Shown: piece after piece, positions 17,377 to 26,715 of the stretch
Position numbering within the stretch: position 1 is the stretch's first letter
Layout of the letters: the number at the start of each line of letters is the position of its first letter
Assembly: GCF_000381885.1 (NCBI RefSeq)
Contig: NZ_KB907222.1
Span: 118,006 to 182,005, forward strand
Source: Actinomadura atramentaria DSM 43919
GTDB lineage: Bacteria > Actinomycetota > Actinomycetes > Streptosporangiales > Streptosporangiaceae
Direction: 5' to 3'
Length of the DNA stretch: 64,000 bases
Translations under genes and position numbers: made by a program
The notes under the pieces: model-generated
Database searches by the model: none
The model's input: only the letters and a program-made list of their open reading frames with translations
Told to the model about the DNA's origin: nothing

Positions 17377-18294
17377 TCACTGGTAGAGCGAGCCGGTGTT
17401 GACGACCGGCTGGGCGTCCCGGTCCGCGCACAGCACCACGAGCAGGTTGCTGACCATCGTCGCGCGGCGCTCCTCGTCCAGTTCCACGACGTTCTCGCTG
17501 TCGAGCCGGTCGAGCGCGAGCTGCACCATGCCGACCGCGCCCTCCACGATCCGCTGCCGCGCCGCGACGACCGCGCCCGCCTGCTGGCGGCGCAGCATCG
17601 CCTGCGCGATCTCCGGCGCGTACGCCAGCCGCGTGATCCGGGACTCGATGATGCGGACGCCCGCCGACGCGACGCGCAGCGCCAGCTCCGCCGAGAGCTG
17701 CGCGGTGATCTCGTCGGCGTTGTCGCGCAGCGAGACGCGGTCGGCCGCGTCGTAGGGGAAGCTGCCCGCGATGTGGCGGACGGCCGCCTCGGTCTGGAAC
17801 GCCACGAACTCGACGAAGTCGTCCACCTCGAACGTGGCGCGCGCGGTGTCCTCGACCTGCCAGACGACGACCGCGGAGATCTCGATCGGGTTGCCGTCCA
17901 GGTCGTTGACCTTCGCGGTGCCGGTCTCGTGGTTGCGGATACGGGTCGAGATGCGCTGCCGGTCGGAGATCGGGTTGACCCAGCGCAGGCCGTCCTCGCG
18001 GACCGTGCCGGTGTAGCGGCCGAGCACCTGCACGACGCGCGCCTCGCCCGGCGCGACGGCGGTGAGGCCCGCGCCGAGGACGAGCCCGGCGAGGACGAGC
18101 AGCACGCCCACCACCAGGCCGATCCCGAGCCCGACGCCGCCGGACGACGCCAGCGCCCCCGCGACGATCACGATGATCCCGGCGAGCACGGTCAGCAGCG
18201 CGATGCCGAGCATCCGCCAGCCGCCCGCGTTGCGGGCGGGGCGCTCCACGATCGTCGGGCGGGGCATCTCCACCCCGGTGTCGTTCTCCGTCAT
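17377..18294 (-). CDS. SPFH/Band 7 (stomatin-prohibitin-flotillin) membrane protein
   Basis: A 305-residue protein. Two hydrophobic segments (about residues 28-50 and 54-80) precede the SPFH domain (about 80-260), which begins AVAPGEARVVQVLGRYTGTV and includes DGNPIEISAVVVWQVED and ITAQLSAELALRVASAGVRI. Such proteins oligomerise on the membrane and organise microdomains or protease complexes. GAGGAGG lies 5 bp before the ATG. It is first in an operon with RHH and GPP34 genes, which suggests a shared membrane-surface function. Confidence 0.9.
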   Translation of the reverse strand: MTENDTGVEMPRPTIVERPARNAGGWRMLGIALLTVLAGIIVIVAGALASSGGVGLGIGLVVGVLLVLAGLVLGAGLTAVAPGEARVVQVLGRYTGTVREDGLRWVNPISDRQRISTRIRNHETGTAKVNDLDGNPIEISAVVVWQVEDTARATFEVDDFVEFVAFQTEAAVRHIAGSFPYDAADRVSLRDNADEITAQLSAELALRVASAGVRIIESRITRLAYAPEIAQAMLRRQQAGAVVAARQRIVEGAVGMVQLALDRLDSENVVELDEERRATMVSNLLVVLCADRDAQPVVNTGSLYQ

Positions 18295-18320
18295 GGCGTC
18301 CTCCTCGGTGTGTCATCACC

Positions 18321-18349
18321 AAACTAGCAAAGTGATATCACTTTTCCAA
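18321..18349 (-). promoter_or_regulatory. Promoter of the SPFH operon with embedded 16-bp palindrome
   Basis: On the minus strand, TTGGAA (18349-18344) and TAGTTT (18326-18321) are separated by exactly 17 bp and resemble -35 and -10 elements. The spacer contains a perfect palindrome, AAAGTGATATCACTTT (18329-18344), that overlaps the last base of the -35 element. A protein bound there would exclude RNA polymerase. The predicted leader is about 20 nt and ends with GAGGAGG before the ATG at 18294. Confidence 0.7.
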
Positions 18350-18362
18350 GGGGACGGCGGAA

Positions 18363-18384
18363 CCCCCGTCCGGCGGGACGGGGG
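18363..18384 (-). terminator. Terminator of the AfsR-like/MFS unit
   Basis: CCCCCGTCC (18363-18371), loop GGCG, GGACGGGGG (18376-18384): a 9-bp perfect stem 17 bp past the MFS stop. Confidence 0.75.
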
Positions 18385-18400
18385 CTCGCCGCTCGCGGGG

Positions 18401-19945
18401 TCAGGCGACGAGGACCGGCTCTTCCTCCGCCGCCGCCTCCTCGATGACCTTCGGGACCGACCGCAGCGTGACCAGGGCCGTCAGGCCCACCAGCACCGCG
18501 AAGCACGCGCTGAGCACCAGGGACGCGTGCATCCCGGCCACGAACGCCGACCGGGCCGCGTCCAGCAGCGCCCCCGCCGTCCGCGCGGGCAGGTGCGCCG
18601 CCGCCTCCACCGCGCCCGGCAGCGAGTCGCGCGCCGCCGACGCCTGCGCCCCCGACAGCCCCGCCGGAAGGTCCAGCGCGTTCCGGTACGCGTAGTTCAG
18701 GACGCTGCCGAGCACCGCCAGGCCCAGCGCGCCGCCCAGCTCCGTCGCCGTCTCCGAGATCGCCGACGCCGCGCCCGACCGCTCGCGCGGCACCGACGCC
18801 AGCACCGTGTCGCCCGTGACCGTCATCGCCAGGCCCATCCCGACCCCGGACAGCACCATCAGCACCGCCAGCACCCAGTAGGACGTGCCCGCGTCGACCA
18901 CCGTGAACGACGCGAACGCCACCGCCGACAGCGTCATGCCGACCGCCACCGTCCGCGCCCGGCCCACCGCCGCGATCAGCGGCGGGGCCAGCGCCGCGCC
19001 GCCCGCCATCGCGCCGAGCGCGCCCGGCAGCCCGGCCAGGCCCGCCTTCAGCGGCGACCAGCCGAACACCATCTGGAACAGCAGCGAGAAGATCAGCGAC
19101 TGCGCGACCAGCGCGAACATCGCGAACAGGTTCGCCGTCACCGACCCGGTGAACGCGGCGCGGCGGAACAGCGACAGGTCCACCAGCGGCTCCGCCAGCC
19201 GCGTCTGCCGCCACACGAACGCCGCGACGCCCAGCACGCCGACCGCCGCCGCGGCCTCCACGCGGACCCCGAGGCCGTGCGTCGCCGCCTCCTTCACCGC
19301 GTACACGACGCCGAGGACGCCCGCCGCCGACAGCGGCACGCTCGCCACGTCCAGCCGGCCCGTCACCGCGCCGGGCGCGTCCGGCAGCACGAACAGGCCC
19401 ACGACCAGCACGAACACCATCACCGGCACGTTGATCAGGAACACCGAGCCCCACCAGAAGTGGGACAGCAGCGCGCCCGCCAGCACCGGGCCGAGGCCGA
19501 CCGCCAGCCCGCCGACCGCCATGAACCCGCCGACCGCCGCCGTCCGCTGCTTCGGATCGGTGAAGACGCGGCGGATCAGCGACAGCGCCGACGGCATCAG
19601 CGTCGCGCCCGCCACGCCCAGCAGCGCCCGCGCCGCGATCAGCAGTTCCGCCGACCCCGCGTACGCCGTCACCGCCGACGCCGCCGCGAACACCGCCGTC
19701 CCGATCAGCAGCAGGCGCCTGTGGCCGATGCGGTCGCCGACGCCGCCCATCGTGATCAGCAGCGCCGCCAGGGCGAACCCGTAGGCGTCCGAGATCCACA
19801 GGATCTGCGTCGCCGACGGGCCGAGGTCCGCGCTGAGCCGGGGGATCGCCTGGTTCAGCGCGGTCATGTCTACGTTGGGGACCAGCGACACCAGCGCGCA
19901 CAGCGCGAACGTCGCCCACTTGCGCGCGGCCGAGTACGTCTTCAT
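18401..19945 (-). CDS. MFS transporter, DHA2 family
   Basis: A 514-residue exporter with about 14 hydrophobic segments and DHA2 motifs (MTALNQAIPRLSADLG; GGVGDRIGHRRLLLIG; FLINVPVMVFVL). It probably extrudes a hydrophobic compound using the proton gradient. ATG at 19945 was chosen because the upstream in-frame start would add 13 non-membrane residues. It lies 54 bp after the AfsR-like regulator on the same strand, so cotranscription is likely and the regulator may control its synthesis. Confidence 0.9.
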   Translation of the reverse strand: MKTYSAARKWATFALCALVSLVPNVDMTALNQAIPRLSADLGPSATQILWISDAYGFALAALLITMGGVGDRIGHRRLLLIGTAVFAAASAVTAYAGSAELLIAARALLGVAGATLMPSALSLIRRVFTDPKQRTAAVGGFMAVGGLAVGLGPVLAGALLSHFWWGSVFLINVPVMVFVLVVGLFVLPDAPGAVTGRLDVASVPLSAAGVLGVVYAVKEAATHGLGVRVEAAAAVGVLGVAAFVWRQTRLAEPLVDLSLFRRAAFTGSVTANLFAMFALVAQSLIFSLLFQMVFGWSPLKAGLAGLPGALGAMAGGAALAPPLIAAVGRARTVAVGMTLSAVAFASFTVVDAGTSYWVLAVLMVLSGVGMGLAMTVTGDTVLASVPRERSGAASAISETATELGGALGLAVLGSVLNYAYRNALDLPAGLSGAQASAARDSLPGAVEAAAHLPARTAGALLDAARSAFVAGMHASLVLSACFAVLVGLTALVTLRSVPKVIEEAAAEEEPVLVA

Positions 19946-19999
19946 GGGCGCAAGCGTCCGCGACGGCGCTGACCGCCCGCGCACCGTCCGCTGACCGCG

Positions 20000-22900
20000 T
20001 CACTCCAGGGCGGTGCGCACCACCTCCTCCGTGGTCAGCGCCGCGCCGCGCGCCCACTCCCGCGCGAACCGCTCCGCGCCCAGCTCCGCCCGCACCGCCG
20101 CCTCGACGTCCCGGAACTCCGGCTCGTCCGGCGGGACCGACCCCGCCGGGACCGTCGACGCCCCCAGCAGCAGCGCCGCGCGCTCCGCGTCGCCCGCCAG
20201 CAGGGCGACCTTCGCCATCCCCGCCACCGCGCCGCCGCGCGCGGTGAAGATCGGATGGTCCGTCGAGATGCCCAGCGCCTCCCGGAACAGCGCCGCCGCC
20301 CGCGCCGCGTCGCCCTCGCCCGCGACCACCCAGCCGTACCCGACCAGCGCGCCCATCCGGGCCGCGTCCGCCAGGTACCGCTCCACCGACCGCAGGCCCG
20401 CCAGCGCCTCCTCGTACCAGTGCCGCGCCGCCGCCAGGTCGCCGCGCGCCCGCGCCACCACGCCCAGCCCGTCGTAGGCCGCCGACACCTTGTCCGGCGC
20501 GCCCGCCCGCCGCGCCAGCGCCGCCGCCCGCCGGTAGTCGGCCTCGGCGTCCGCCGCCTCGCCGCCGCGCCGCGCCAGGCCCGCCCGGCGGCACAGCAGG
20601 TCCGCCGAGTCCTCCAGCGCGCCCAGCTCCTCGGCCGCCGCCAGCGCCTCCGCGAGCAGGTCCCGCGCGCGCTCCCGGTCGCCCGCCGCCTCCGCGAACA
20701 TCGACAGCGGATCGAGGGTGTTCGCGATGCCCCAGCGGTCCCCGACCGCCCGGAACGTCGCCAGCGCGTCCTCGCACAGCCGCGCGCCCGCCGCGAAGTC
20801 GCCCCGGAACTGCGACAGGAAGCCCTCGCTCATCATCAGGACCGCCTCGGTCCACGCGTCGCCGTCGGGGAGCTGGCGGACGAACGCCTCCTTGTCCGTG
20901 CGGTCCGGCCCGGCCGTCAGCGCCCACAGCACCATCGACGCCGGGTACCCCAGCGGCCGGTCGATGCCCGCCATCACCTCCTCCGCCCGGTCCAGCCACG
21001 CCACCGGGCCGCCCGCCGCCACCGCGTTCGCGGCGCACATGACGTACTCCTCCTCCAGGCCGTCCGGGACGTCCGGGCCGAGCGCCGCCATCAGCTCCGT
21101 CGCCAGCGCCCCGCCCTCGACGCGGCCGCGCAGCCACCAGTACCAGGACAGCGCCGCGACCAGCGGCAGCGCGGTCCGCGGCTCGCCCAGCGACCGGCGC
21201 AGCGCCGCGTGCAGGTTCGCGTGCTCGGCGACCAGCACGTCCAGCGCGGCGAGCTGCCCCGCGCCGCGCAGCGCCCCGTCCGTCCGCCGCGCCAGGCCCA
21301 GGAAGAACGCCGCGTGCGCCCGCTCCAGCTCCGCCCGCTCGCCCGCCTCCGCCAGGCGCTCCTCGCAGAACGCCCGGATCGTGTCGAGCATCCGGAACCG
21401 GGCGCCGTCGGACTGGACGAGCGACTTGTCGGCCAGCTCCAGCACCAGCTCGTCGATCTCCGGCAGCCCGCAGACCTCCTGCGCGGTCTCCAGCGTGAAC
21501 CCGCCCGCGAACACCGTCAGCCGCCGCGCCGCCACGCGTTCCTCCGGGCGCAGCAGGTCCCAGCTCCACTCCACGACGCCGCGCAGGGTCCGGTGCCGGG
21601 CCGCCGCCGTCCGCTCGCCCCGCGACAGCAGCCGGAACCGGTCGTCCAGGCGGGCCGCGACCTCCCGCACCGGCAGCGACCGCAGCCGCGCCGCCGCCAG
21701 CTCCACCGCCAGCGGCAGGCCGTCCAGCGCGGCGCAGATCCGGACGACGTCGCCGACCGTCTCCCCGTCCACCGCGAAACCCGGCCGGACCGCAGCCGCC
21801 CGGTCCCGGAACAGGCGCACCGCCGGATACTCCAGCGCCGTCGCGGCGTCCGCGCCCGCCGGGGGCAGCTCCAGCGGCGGCAGCGGCCGCAGCGTCTCGC
21901 CGGTGATGCCCAGCGGCTCCCGGCTCGTCGCGAGGACGCGCAGCAGCGGGCAGGCCGTCAGCAGCCGGTGCGTCAGGTCCGCCGCCGCGTCGACCACGTG
22001 CTCGCAGTTGTCCAGGATGAGCAGCATCTGCCGCCCCGCCAGCGCCGCGACCAGGCGTTCCACGCCCGTCCCGGCGGCCCGGCCGCCCGGCAGGATCGCG
22101 TTCTCGCGCAACCCCAGCGCCCCGAGCACCGCCGTCGGGACCTCCGCGCCGTCGCCCAGCGGGGCCAGGTCCACGAAGCACGCCTCGCCGCGCTCCCGGC
22201 GCGCCGCCTCCACCGCCAGCCGCGTCTTGCCCGCCCCGCCCGGCCCCAGCAGCGTGATCAGCCGGGACGCCGCCAGCGCCGCCCCGATCCCGGCCAGCTC
22301 CTCGTCCCGGCCGACGAAACTGGTCAGCAGCGCGGGCAGCGGCGCGCGCTCCGGGCGGCCGGTCCGCCGCTCGCCGCGCAGCACCGCCAGATGCGCCTCC
22401 GCCAGCTCCGGGGACGGGTCCGCGCCCAACTCGTCGGCCAGCCGCGCCCGCACCCCCTCGAACTCCGCCAGCGCCTCCGCCTGCCGCCCCGCCGCCGCCA
22501 GCGCCCGCACCAGCAGCGCCACCGCCCGCTCGCGCAGCGGATGCGCGGCCAGCAGGTCCCGCAGCCCGTCGACGACGCCCGCGGCCTCGCCCAGCAGCAG
22601 CCGCGCGGCGGCCAGGTCCTCCAGCGCCGTCAGCCGCGCCTCCTCCAGCCGCGCCGCCTGCCCCGCCGCGAACGGCGCGGCCACGCCCGCCAGCGCCGGG
22701 CCGCGCCACAGCCCCGCCGCCGCGCCCAGCAGCTCCGCCGCCCGCGCCCCGTCGCCCGCCGCCAGCGCCCGCCGCCCGTCCCGGGCGAGCCCGTCGAACC
22801 GCAGCGCGTCCACCTCGTCCGGCTCGGCCGCCAGCCGGTACCCGGCCGCGCCGCCCGCGACCAGCCGCGCGTCGCCGAGCCCGCGCCGCAGCCGCGACAC

Positions 22901-23095
22901 CTGCGACTGCAGCGCGTTCGCCGCGCCGTCCGGCGGGTCCTCGCCGTACAGCCCGTCCACCAGCCGCCCGACCGGCACCGGCCGCCCCGCGTCCAGCGCC
23001 AGCAGCGCGAGCAGCGCCCGCACCATCGGACCGCCGACCGGCACGTCCCGCCCGTCGTCGACGACCTCCACCGGACCGAGAACCCCGTAATGCAT
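20000..23095 (-). CDS. AfsR/SARP-like transcriptional regulator with NB-ARC and TPR domains
   Basis: A 1031-residue multidomain regulator. It begins with an OmpR-type winged helix (MHYGVLGPVEVVDDGRDVPV, ALLALLALDAGRPV) and a bacterial transcriptional activator domain to about residue 240, then an NB-ARC/AAA ATPase with P-loop GPGGAGKTR (near residue 280) and LLILDNCEHV as Walker B. The C-terminal half is TPR-like helical repeats. Architecture and length match AfsR-like global or pathway regulators. Starts at 23095, 23110 or 23122 are possible; 23095 matches the usual family N-terminus. No biosynthetic genes are adjacent; only the MFS exporter follows. The upstream promoter adjoins the integrated element. 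Confidence 0.9.
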   Translation of the reverse strand: MHYGVLGPVEVVDDGRDVPVGGPMVRALLALLALDAGRPVPVGRLVDGLYGEDPPDGAANALQSQVSRLRRGLGDARLVAGGAAGYRLAAEPDEVDALRFDGLARDGRRALAAGDGARAAELLGAAAGLWRGPALAGVAAPFAAGQAARLEEARLTALEDLAAARLLLGEAAGVVDGLRDLLAAHPLRERAVALLVRALAAAGRQAEALAEFEGVRARLADELGADPSPELAEAHLAVLRGERRTGRPERAPLPALLTSFVGRDEELAGIGAALAASRLITLLGPGGAGKTRLAVEAARRERGEACFVDLAPLGDGAEVPTAVLGALGLRENAILPGGRAAGTGVERLVAALAGRQMLLILDNCEHVVDAAADLTHRLLTACPLLRVLATSREPLGITGETLRPLPPLELPPAGADAATALEYPAVRLFRDRAAAVRPGFAVDGETVGDVVRICAALDGLPLAVELAAARLRSLPVREVAARLDDRFRLLSRGERTAAARHRTLRGVVEWSWDLLRPEERVAARRLTVFAGGFTLETAQEVCGLPEIDELVLELADKSLVQSDGARFRMLDTIRAFCEERLAEAGERAELERAHAAFFLGLARRTDGALRGAGQLAALDVLVAEHANLHAALRRSLGEPRTALPLVAALSWYWWLRGRVEGGALATELMAALGPDVPDGLEEEYVMCAANAVAAGGPVAWLDRAEEVMAGIDRPLGYPASMVLWALTAGPDRTDKEAFVRQLPDGDAWTEAVLMMSEGFLSQFRGDFAAGARLCEDALATFRAVGDRWGIANTLDPLSMFAEAAGDRERARDLLAEALAAAEELGALEDSADLLCRRAGLARRGGEAADAEADYRRAAALARRAGAPDKVSAAYDGLGVVARARGDLAAARHWYEEALAGLRSVERYLADAARMGALVGYGWVVAGEGDAARAAALFREALGISTDHPIFTARGGAVAGMAKVALLAGDAERAALLLGASTVPAGSVPPDEPEFRDVEAAVRAELGAERFAREWARGAALTTEEVVRTALE

Positions 23096-23220
23096 GCGCC
23101 GATTCTCGCCCATCCGGCGCACCCCCGCCGAATCCGCCGCGGCCTGTGGATAGCGCGTGTTGTTGGTGTTGGGGGCCTGTGACCAGGTCGAACGCGCTTG
23201 TTTGGTGTGGTTGTGGGTTG

Positions 23221-23242
23221 GCGGCCCGCAGGTGGCCCGCGT
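23221..23242 (+). repeat. Two 11-bp direct repeats, probable integrase arm sites (left end)
   Basis: GCGGCCCGCAG and GTGGCCCGCGT abut each other and the integrase stop codon. They share the core and 11-bp phasing with three units at the right end. Confidence 0.55.
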
Positions 23243-24637
23243 CTAGGAGGCGTGTTTGGGCTGGTCAGGTGTGGTCCACACGGTGTCCAGGATTGCGTTC
23301 GCGGCTTCTTCTTCGCCGTCGAGCCAGTGCGCGTAGGTCGTGTAGAGCTGGGCGACGGAGTGTCCGAGGCGCCGTGCGGTTTCGATGGGGGACACGCGGT
23401 TGGACAGGAGCACCGACGCGCAGCCGTGCCGCAGGTCGTAGACGCGCTCAGCCACACCGGCGGACAGTTCGGCCGGGGTCAGGGCTGCGTGTCGAGCGCG
23501 CTGCCACGCCCGCCGGTAGGCGTCGCCGGGAACGGGGGGACGGTTGGTCTTGGTCTTGGTCTCGTGCCAGAACACGCGCCCGTCGGGCGCGGTCCCGTAC
23601 TGGTCCAGGTGGGAGCGCAGGGCCGCGACCAGGACGGGCGGGATCGGGACCGGGCGGACCTCACCGGGCGCACGGTGCTTGAGTTCCCGTTCGGCGTGCC
23701 GGTCCCCGTCGTCGGTCCACTCTTCGCCGACTTCCGGGCGGCTTGCGGCCAGCATGAGCCGCCCCCAGCCCGACGCGGGAAGGTCGCAGTCCCCGACCCG
23801 CAGCGCCCGCGCCTCAGCGGGACGGCACCCGGAGTAGTACAGGACCGCGAAGAACGCCGACAGGTGCCCCCACCGGCCGGGAACGGCGTCGATGATCCGC
23901 TGCGCCTGATCCAGCGACGGGACGCGGCGCGGGTCGACCCGGTCGCTCGTGCGCTTGCGGCGGGTCTTGAGCCCGGTCAGCGGATTGACCTTGAGCGCGC
24001 CCAGTTCCACCGCGTGATCGAGCAGCGCGTGAAGCGTGCTGCGGCGGACACGGAACGTCGCACGCGCCGCCGCACGGCCGTCCGCGAGCCGCGACAGCGC
24101 CGCCAGCACATCCCGCAGAACCGCAGGGTCGGCGAGATCGGCGACCGGACGGGAGGTGTCGTCCACCCACCGCAGTGCCGAGGCGATGTCGTCGGGAGGT
24201 ACGGCATCCCACGCGGGAGGACGAAGCCCCCACTGAGTCACCGCGCGGCCCATCAGCGCCGCATCGGGCGCACGCTTGGCCCCGCGCTTGGGCGTGCGCA
24301 CGGTCACCAGCACGGCGGAGGTCAGCCCCCGGTTCAGGGCCTTTCGGGTGTTCGCCGAATCATCGGCCCAGCGGCTTTGGATGAACGACCGCGCGACCGA
24401 GTACACCGTTTCGCGGCTGCGCTCCCACGCCAGCGGCTTACCGGTCGAGGTCGAGAACACCTCACCCTTCCGCGCCGCCGTCACCAGCTTGGCGCGGAAC
24501 GTCTCCGCCAGCGCCGACGTCAGGAACGACCGCCCGAACGTCGAGGTGTCCACCCGCCACCGCACTTCCCAGGGCTTGCGGCGACCGGCCCGCTTCCGCG
24601 TCGCCCAGAACTGGATATCCTGCGATTCCAAGGTCAC
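23243..24637 (-). CDS. int: Tyrosine-type site-specific integrase
   Basis: A 464-residue tyrosine recombinase. The catalytic domain shows Arg272 (YYSGCRPAEARAL), Arg403 in a Y-D-L-R-H box where the usual His of HxxR is Tyr400, His426 (RRLGH) and the nucleophile Tyr435 (TTYAHW). The N-terminal SAM-like DNA-binding region is at about residues 75-215. GTG at 24637 has AGGAAGG upstream and overlaps the excisionase stop by 4 bp, which is typical of actinobacterial integrative elements. It catalyses integration and, with Xis, excision of the element. Confidence 0.93.
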   Translation of the reverse strand: MTLESQDIQFWATRKRAGRRKPWEVRWRVDTSTFGRSFLTSALAETFRAKLVTAARKGEVFSTSTGKPLAWERSRETVYSVARSFIQSRWADDSANTRKALNRGLTSAVLVTVRTPKRGAKRAPDAALMGRAVTQWGLRPPAWDAVPPDDIASALRWVDDTSRPVADLADPAVLRDVLAALSRLADGRAAARATFRVRRSTLHALLDHAVELGALKVNPLTGLKTRRKRTSDRVDPRRVPSLDQAQRIIDAVPGRWGHLSAFFAVLYYSGCRPAEARALRVGDCDLPASGWGRLMLAASRPEVGEEWTDDGDRHAERELKHRAPGEVRPVPIPPVLVAALRSHLDQYGTAPDGRVFWHETKTKTNRPPVPGDAYRRAWQRARHAALTPAELSAGVAERVYDLRHGCASVLLSNRVSPIETARRLGHSVAQLYTTYAHWLDGEEEAANAILDTVWTTPDQPKHAS

Positions 24638-24807
24638 GCCTTCCTGTGTGTTTCGAGCTGCCCCAGCCATTCTACGAAATCGGCGCGGGAAATGCGGATC
24701 TCCCCATTCGGCAGCCGATACCACGCCGGACCCTTGTCGGTCGCCAGCCACCGATATACCGTAGAACGAGGCACCCGCAACTCTGAGACGACGTCGGCGA
24801 CACGCAT
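24634..24807 (-). CDS. xis: Excisionase-like helix-turn-helix protein
   Basis: A 57-residue protein in its shortest credible form, starting MRVADVVSELRVPRSTVYRW: a winged-helix/MerR-like fold of the excisionase group, with the wing in YRLPNGEIRISRADFVEWL. Longer starts (to 24996) add residues without the family pattern. It is translated into the integrase through a GTGA overlap. It should bind near the arm sites and bias the integrase toward excision. Confidence 0.82.
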   Translation of the reverse strand: MRVADVVSELRVPRSTVYRWLATDKGPAWYRLPNGEIRISRADFVEWLGQLETHRKA

Positions 24808-25466
24808 AGGGTCCACCGTGCCCACAGACCACACCCCCACAGAAACCGAATCCGGCCCGCACGGGCCACGGGAAAACACGCGCGCCACCATGACCGGCAC
24901 CGGCCATTCTTTCAACGGAAATTCACTTGACACCAGCCGGTTGATCATTTCCGCAAAGTGCGGCATCGGGGCCGGCTCCGTCCCACAAACCCCCACCCCC
25001 CACCCTTAATATCGCGCCGCATTCGCGGCCCGTGCCTTTTTAATGCGCCATTGTCCGCTGAAACTGCGCTTCATGTCGCTGGCCGGGGCCGGGCGCGACG
25101 CCCCGCTCATTATCGGAGCGCCGCACGCGGCGCACTCATCTCCGGAGCCGAGCCGCACCGCTCACCACCGACCACCCTTCGGTCAACGCCACGCGCAGAC
25201 CCAGACCGCCGCATAGCCGACAACAGCCCCCAGACGGCAGAGAAGGAGCCGCTGACGCGGCCCGCTCTCTTCAAAGTGACCTTCATCCACCAACACCGAC
25301 ACCGCCGCGCAAGCACGCGCCTACGAACCACCACGACCACAACTCACACCACACCGACCAGATGAACCGCCCTAAAGGTCTTCCCAAGCCACAATGCGCC
25401 CAAACGAATCGTTGCCGAAAAGGTGCCTGGAGGAACCGCCATCACCGGACCAGTGCAGGGCGAACC
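24808..25466. other. Intergenic stretch between excisionase and XRE regulator; no convincing gene
   Basis: About 660 bp with no open frame that looks coding on either strand. It holds GCGCCGC-AC-GCGGCGC (25118-25133), a near-perfect inverted repeat that could be an operator, and presumably the int/xis promoter. Confidence 0.5.
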
Positions 25467-26714
25467 TCAGCACACCGCTGTACCAGCCCGAAGCGCGTCG
25501 CCCAGTTCGATCACATCCGGTTCGTGGGGAAAGCGCGCTGACATCGTGCGGTAGGTCCGCGTGATCTCTTCCATGCCTTTTTGGTCCCCCGTCCGCGAGA
25601 TCACGCGCAGCGCGGCCCGGAGGATGGCGACGGCCCCCGACACCTCGCCGCTTGCGAGCAGCGTGGCGGCGACCCGAACGCGGTGTGCGGCGACCCATGC
25701 CGATTGCCGGACGTCGGGCGGAAGCGCATCTAGGCCAGTCGAGATGGTGTCTGCGGCGGCGGCATACTCGGCCGGTTCCTCTGCGAGATATGCCAGGATT
25801 AGGCCGCGTTGCGCGGTAAGGTACTCGGCCCCGTAGAAATACAGCCCGTCAGGATCGCCTGACCCGCCTCGACTCAAGCTCTCTTCCGCACGGCCGACCG
25901 CGCGCAGTGCCTCTTGCTTCTCACCCATGATCGCCAGCGCGCGCCCGCTTTGTTGTATAGCAACGGTGCGGGTAGCGGGGGCTGTCGCCAATCCGGCCGC
26001 CGCCTCGGACAGCGACGCCATATCGCTCACATCGCCGGTGACCCAGGCCAGATGACCGCGCATGGACAACGCGGTCGCGGCACGGTCGTCGTCCTGTGCT
26101 TGCATCCCCAGGCGTAGGGCTTGGTCATAAAGCGTACTCGCGCGGTCGTGATTACCGACGGCCGTGTTCAGCCAACCCACGAATTGCGCTGCATCCGAAG
26201 CGGTGTACGCAAGGGTTCTCGCCTTTAGTCCGCGTGTCTCTTTGAGTAGCCGCAGCATCAGTGCGAGGTTTTCCGTTGCCGCTCCGATGACAGCTTTAGC
26301 GCCTAGCAAGTCTTCGATGCGCCGTTGGCCTGCGAGCGTCGCGGCGACGCTATCGACCACCGCACCATCGACGCGCGCGGGATTGCGGGCGGCCATGACA
26401 AGCCGCTCACGTTCATCCGGATCGCTCGGGAAGCGCGTCGTTGTCGGTACTTCGACAGCCGGGACCGAGCCGAACAGGTCCGCTTCGGGAAAGTCAAACA
26501 CGCGGGCGTACGCGGCCCGATAACGCGCATCGGTGAGTTCGACGCCACCCGATTCCCACCGCTTGATGTACGTCACGAACGAGGAAACCTCGGGCTTTTG
26601 GTGGTCGTCCACCGCGTCATGCAGGAACCGCGCCATCCTGCGCACGCCCCAACCGCGCCGCTCCCGCTCAGCCCTCAACCGCGTCGCCTGTGCGCGCCGC
26701 GCGTCGTCGGTCAT
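25467..26714 (-). CDS. XRE-type regulator with helical (TPR-like) C-terminus
   Basis: A 415-residue protein. The first 75 residues contain a helix-turn-helix (ARFLHDAVDDHQ, then VTYIKRWESGGVELTDARYR), and the remainder is a series of helix pairs (TASDAAQFVGWLNTAVGNHD, RAATALSMRGHLAWVTGDVS) typical of actinobacterial XRE-TPR regulators that sense peptides or partner proteins. GGAAGG precedes the ATG. A GGGAACA inverted repeat and a third half-site lie immediately upstream, which suggests autoregulation. It probably controls the divergent small-gene chain and element maintenance. Confidence 0.85.
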   Translation of the reverse strand: MTDDARRAQATRLRAERERRGWGVRRMARFLHDAVDDHQKPEVSSFVTYIKRWESGGVELTDARYRAAYARVFDFPEADLFGSVPAVEVPTTTRFPSDPDERERLVMAARNPARVDGAVVDSVAATLAGQRRIEDLLGAKAVIGAATENLALMLRLLKETRGLKARTLAYTASDAAQFVGWLNTAVGNHDRASTLYDQALRLGMQAQDDDRAATALSMRGHLAWVTGDVSDMASLSEAAAGLATAPATRTVAIQQSGRALAIMGEKQEALRAVGRAEESLSRGGSGDPDGLYFYGAEYLTAQRGLILAYLAEEPAEYAAAADTISTGLDALPPDVRQSAWVAAHRVRVAATLLASGEVSGAVAILRAALRVISRTGDQKGMEEITRTYRTMSARFPHEPDVIELGDALRAGTAVC

Positions 26715-26715
26715 G

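Noticed and set aside
20255..23182. Long plus-strand frame across the AfsR-like gene
   Set aside because: Antisense shadow with low-complexity Arg/Gln/Pro composition; the minus-strand regulator has intact domains.
24958..25365. Plus-strand frame of 135 codons in the gap beside the excisionase
   Set aside because: Composition is Thr/Arg/His-rich with no start signal or domain.
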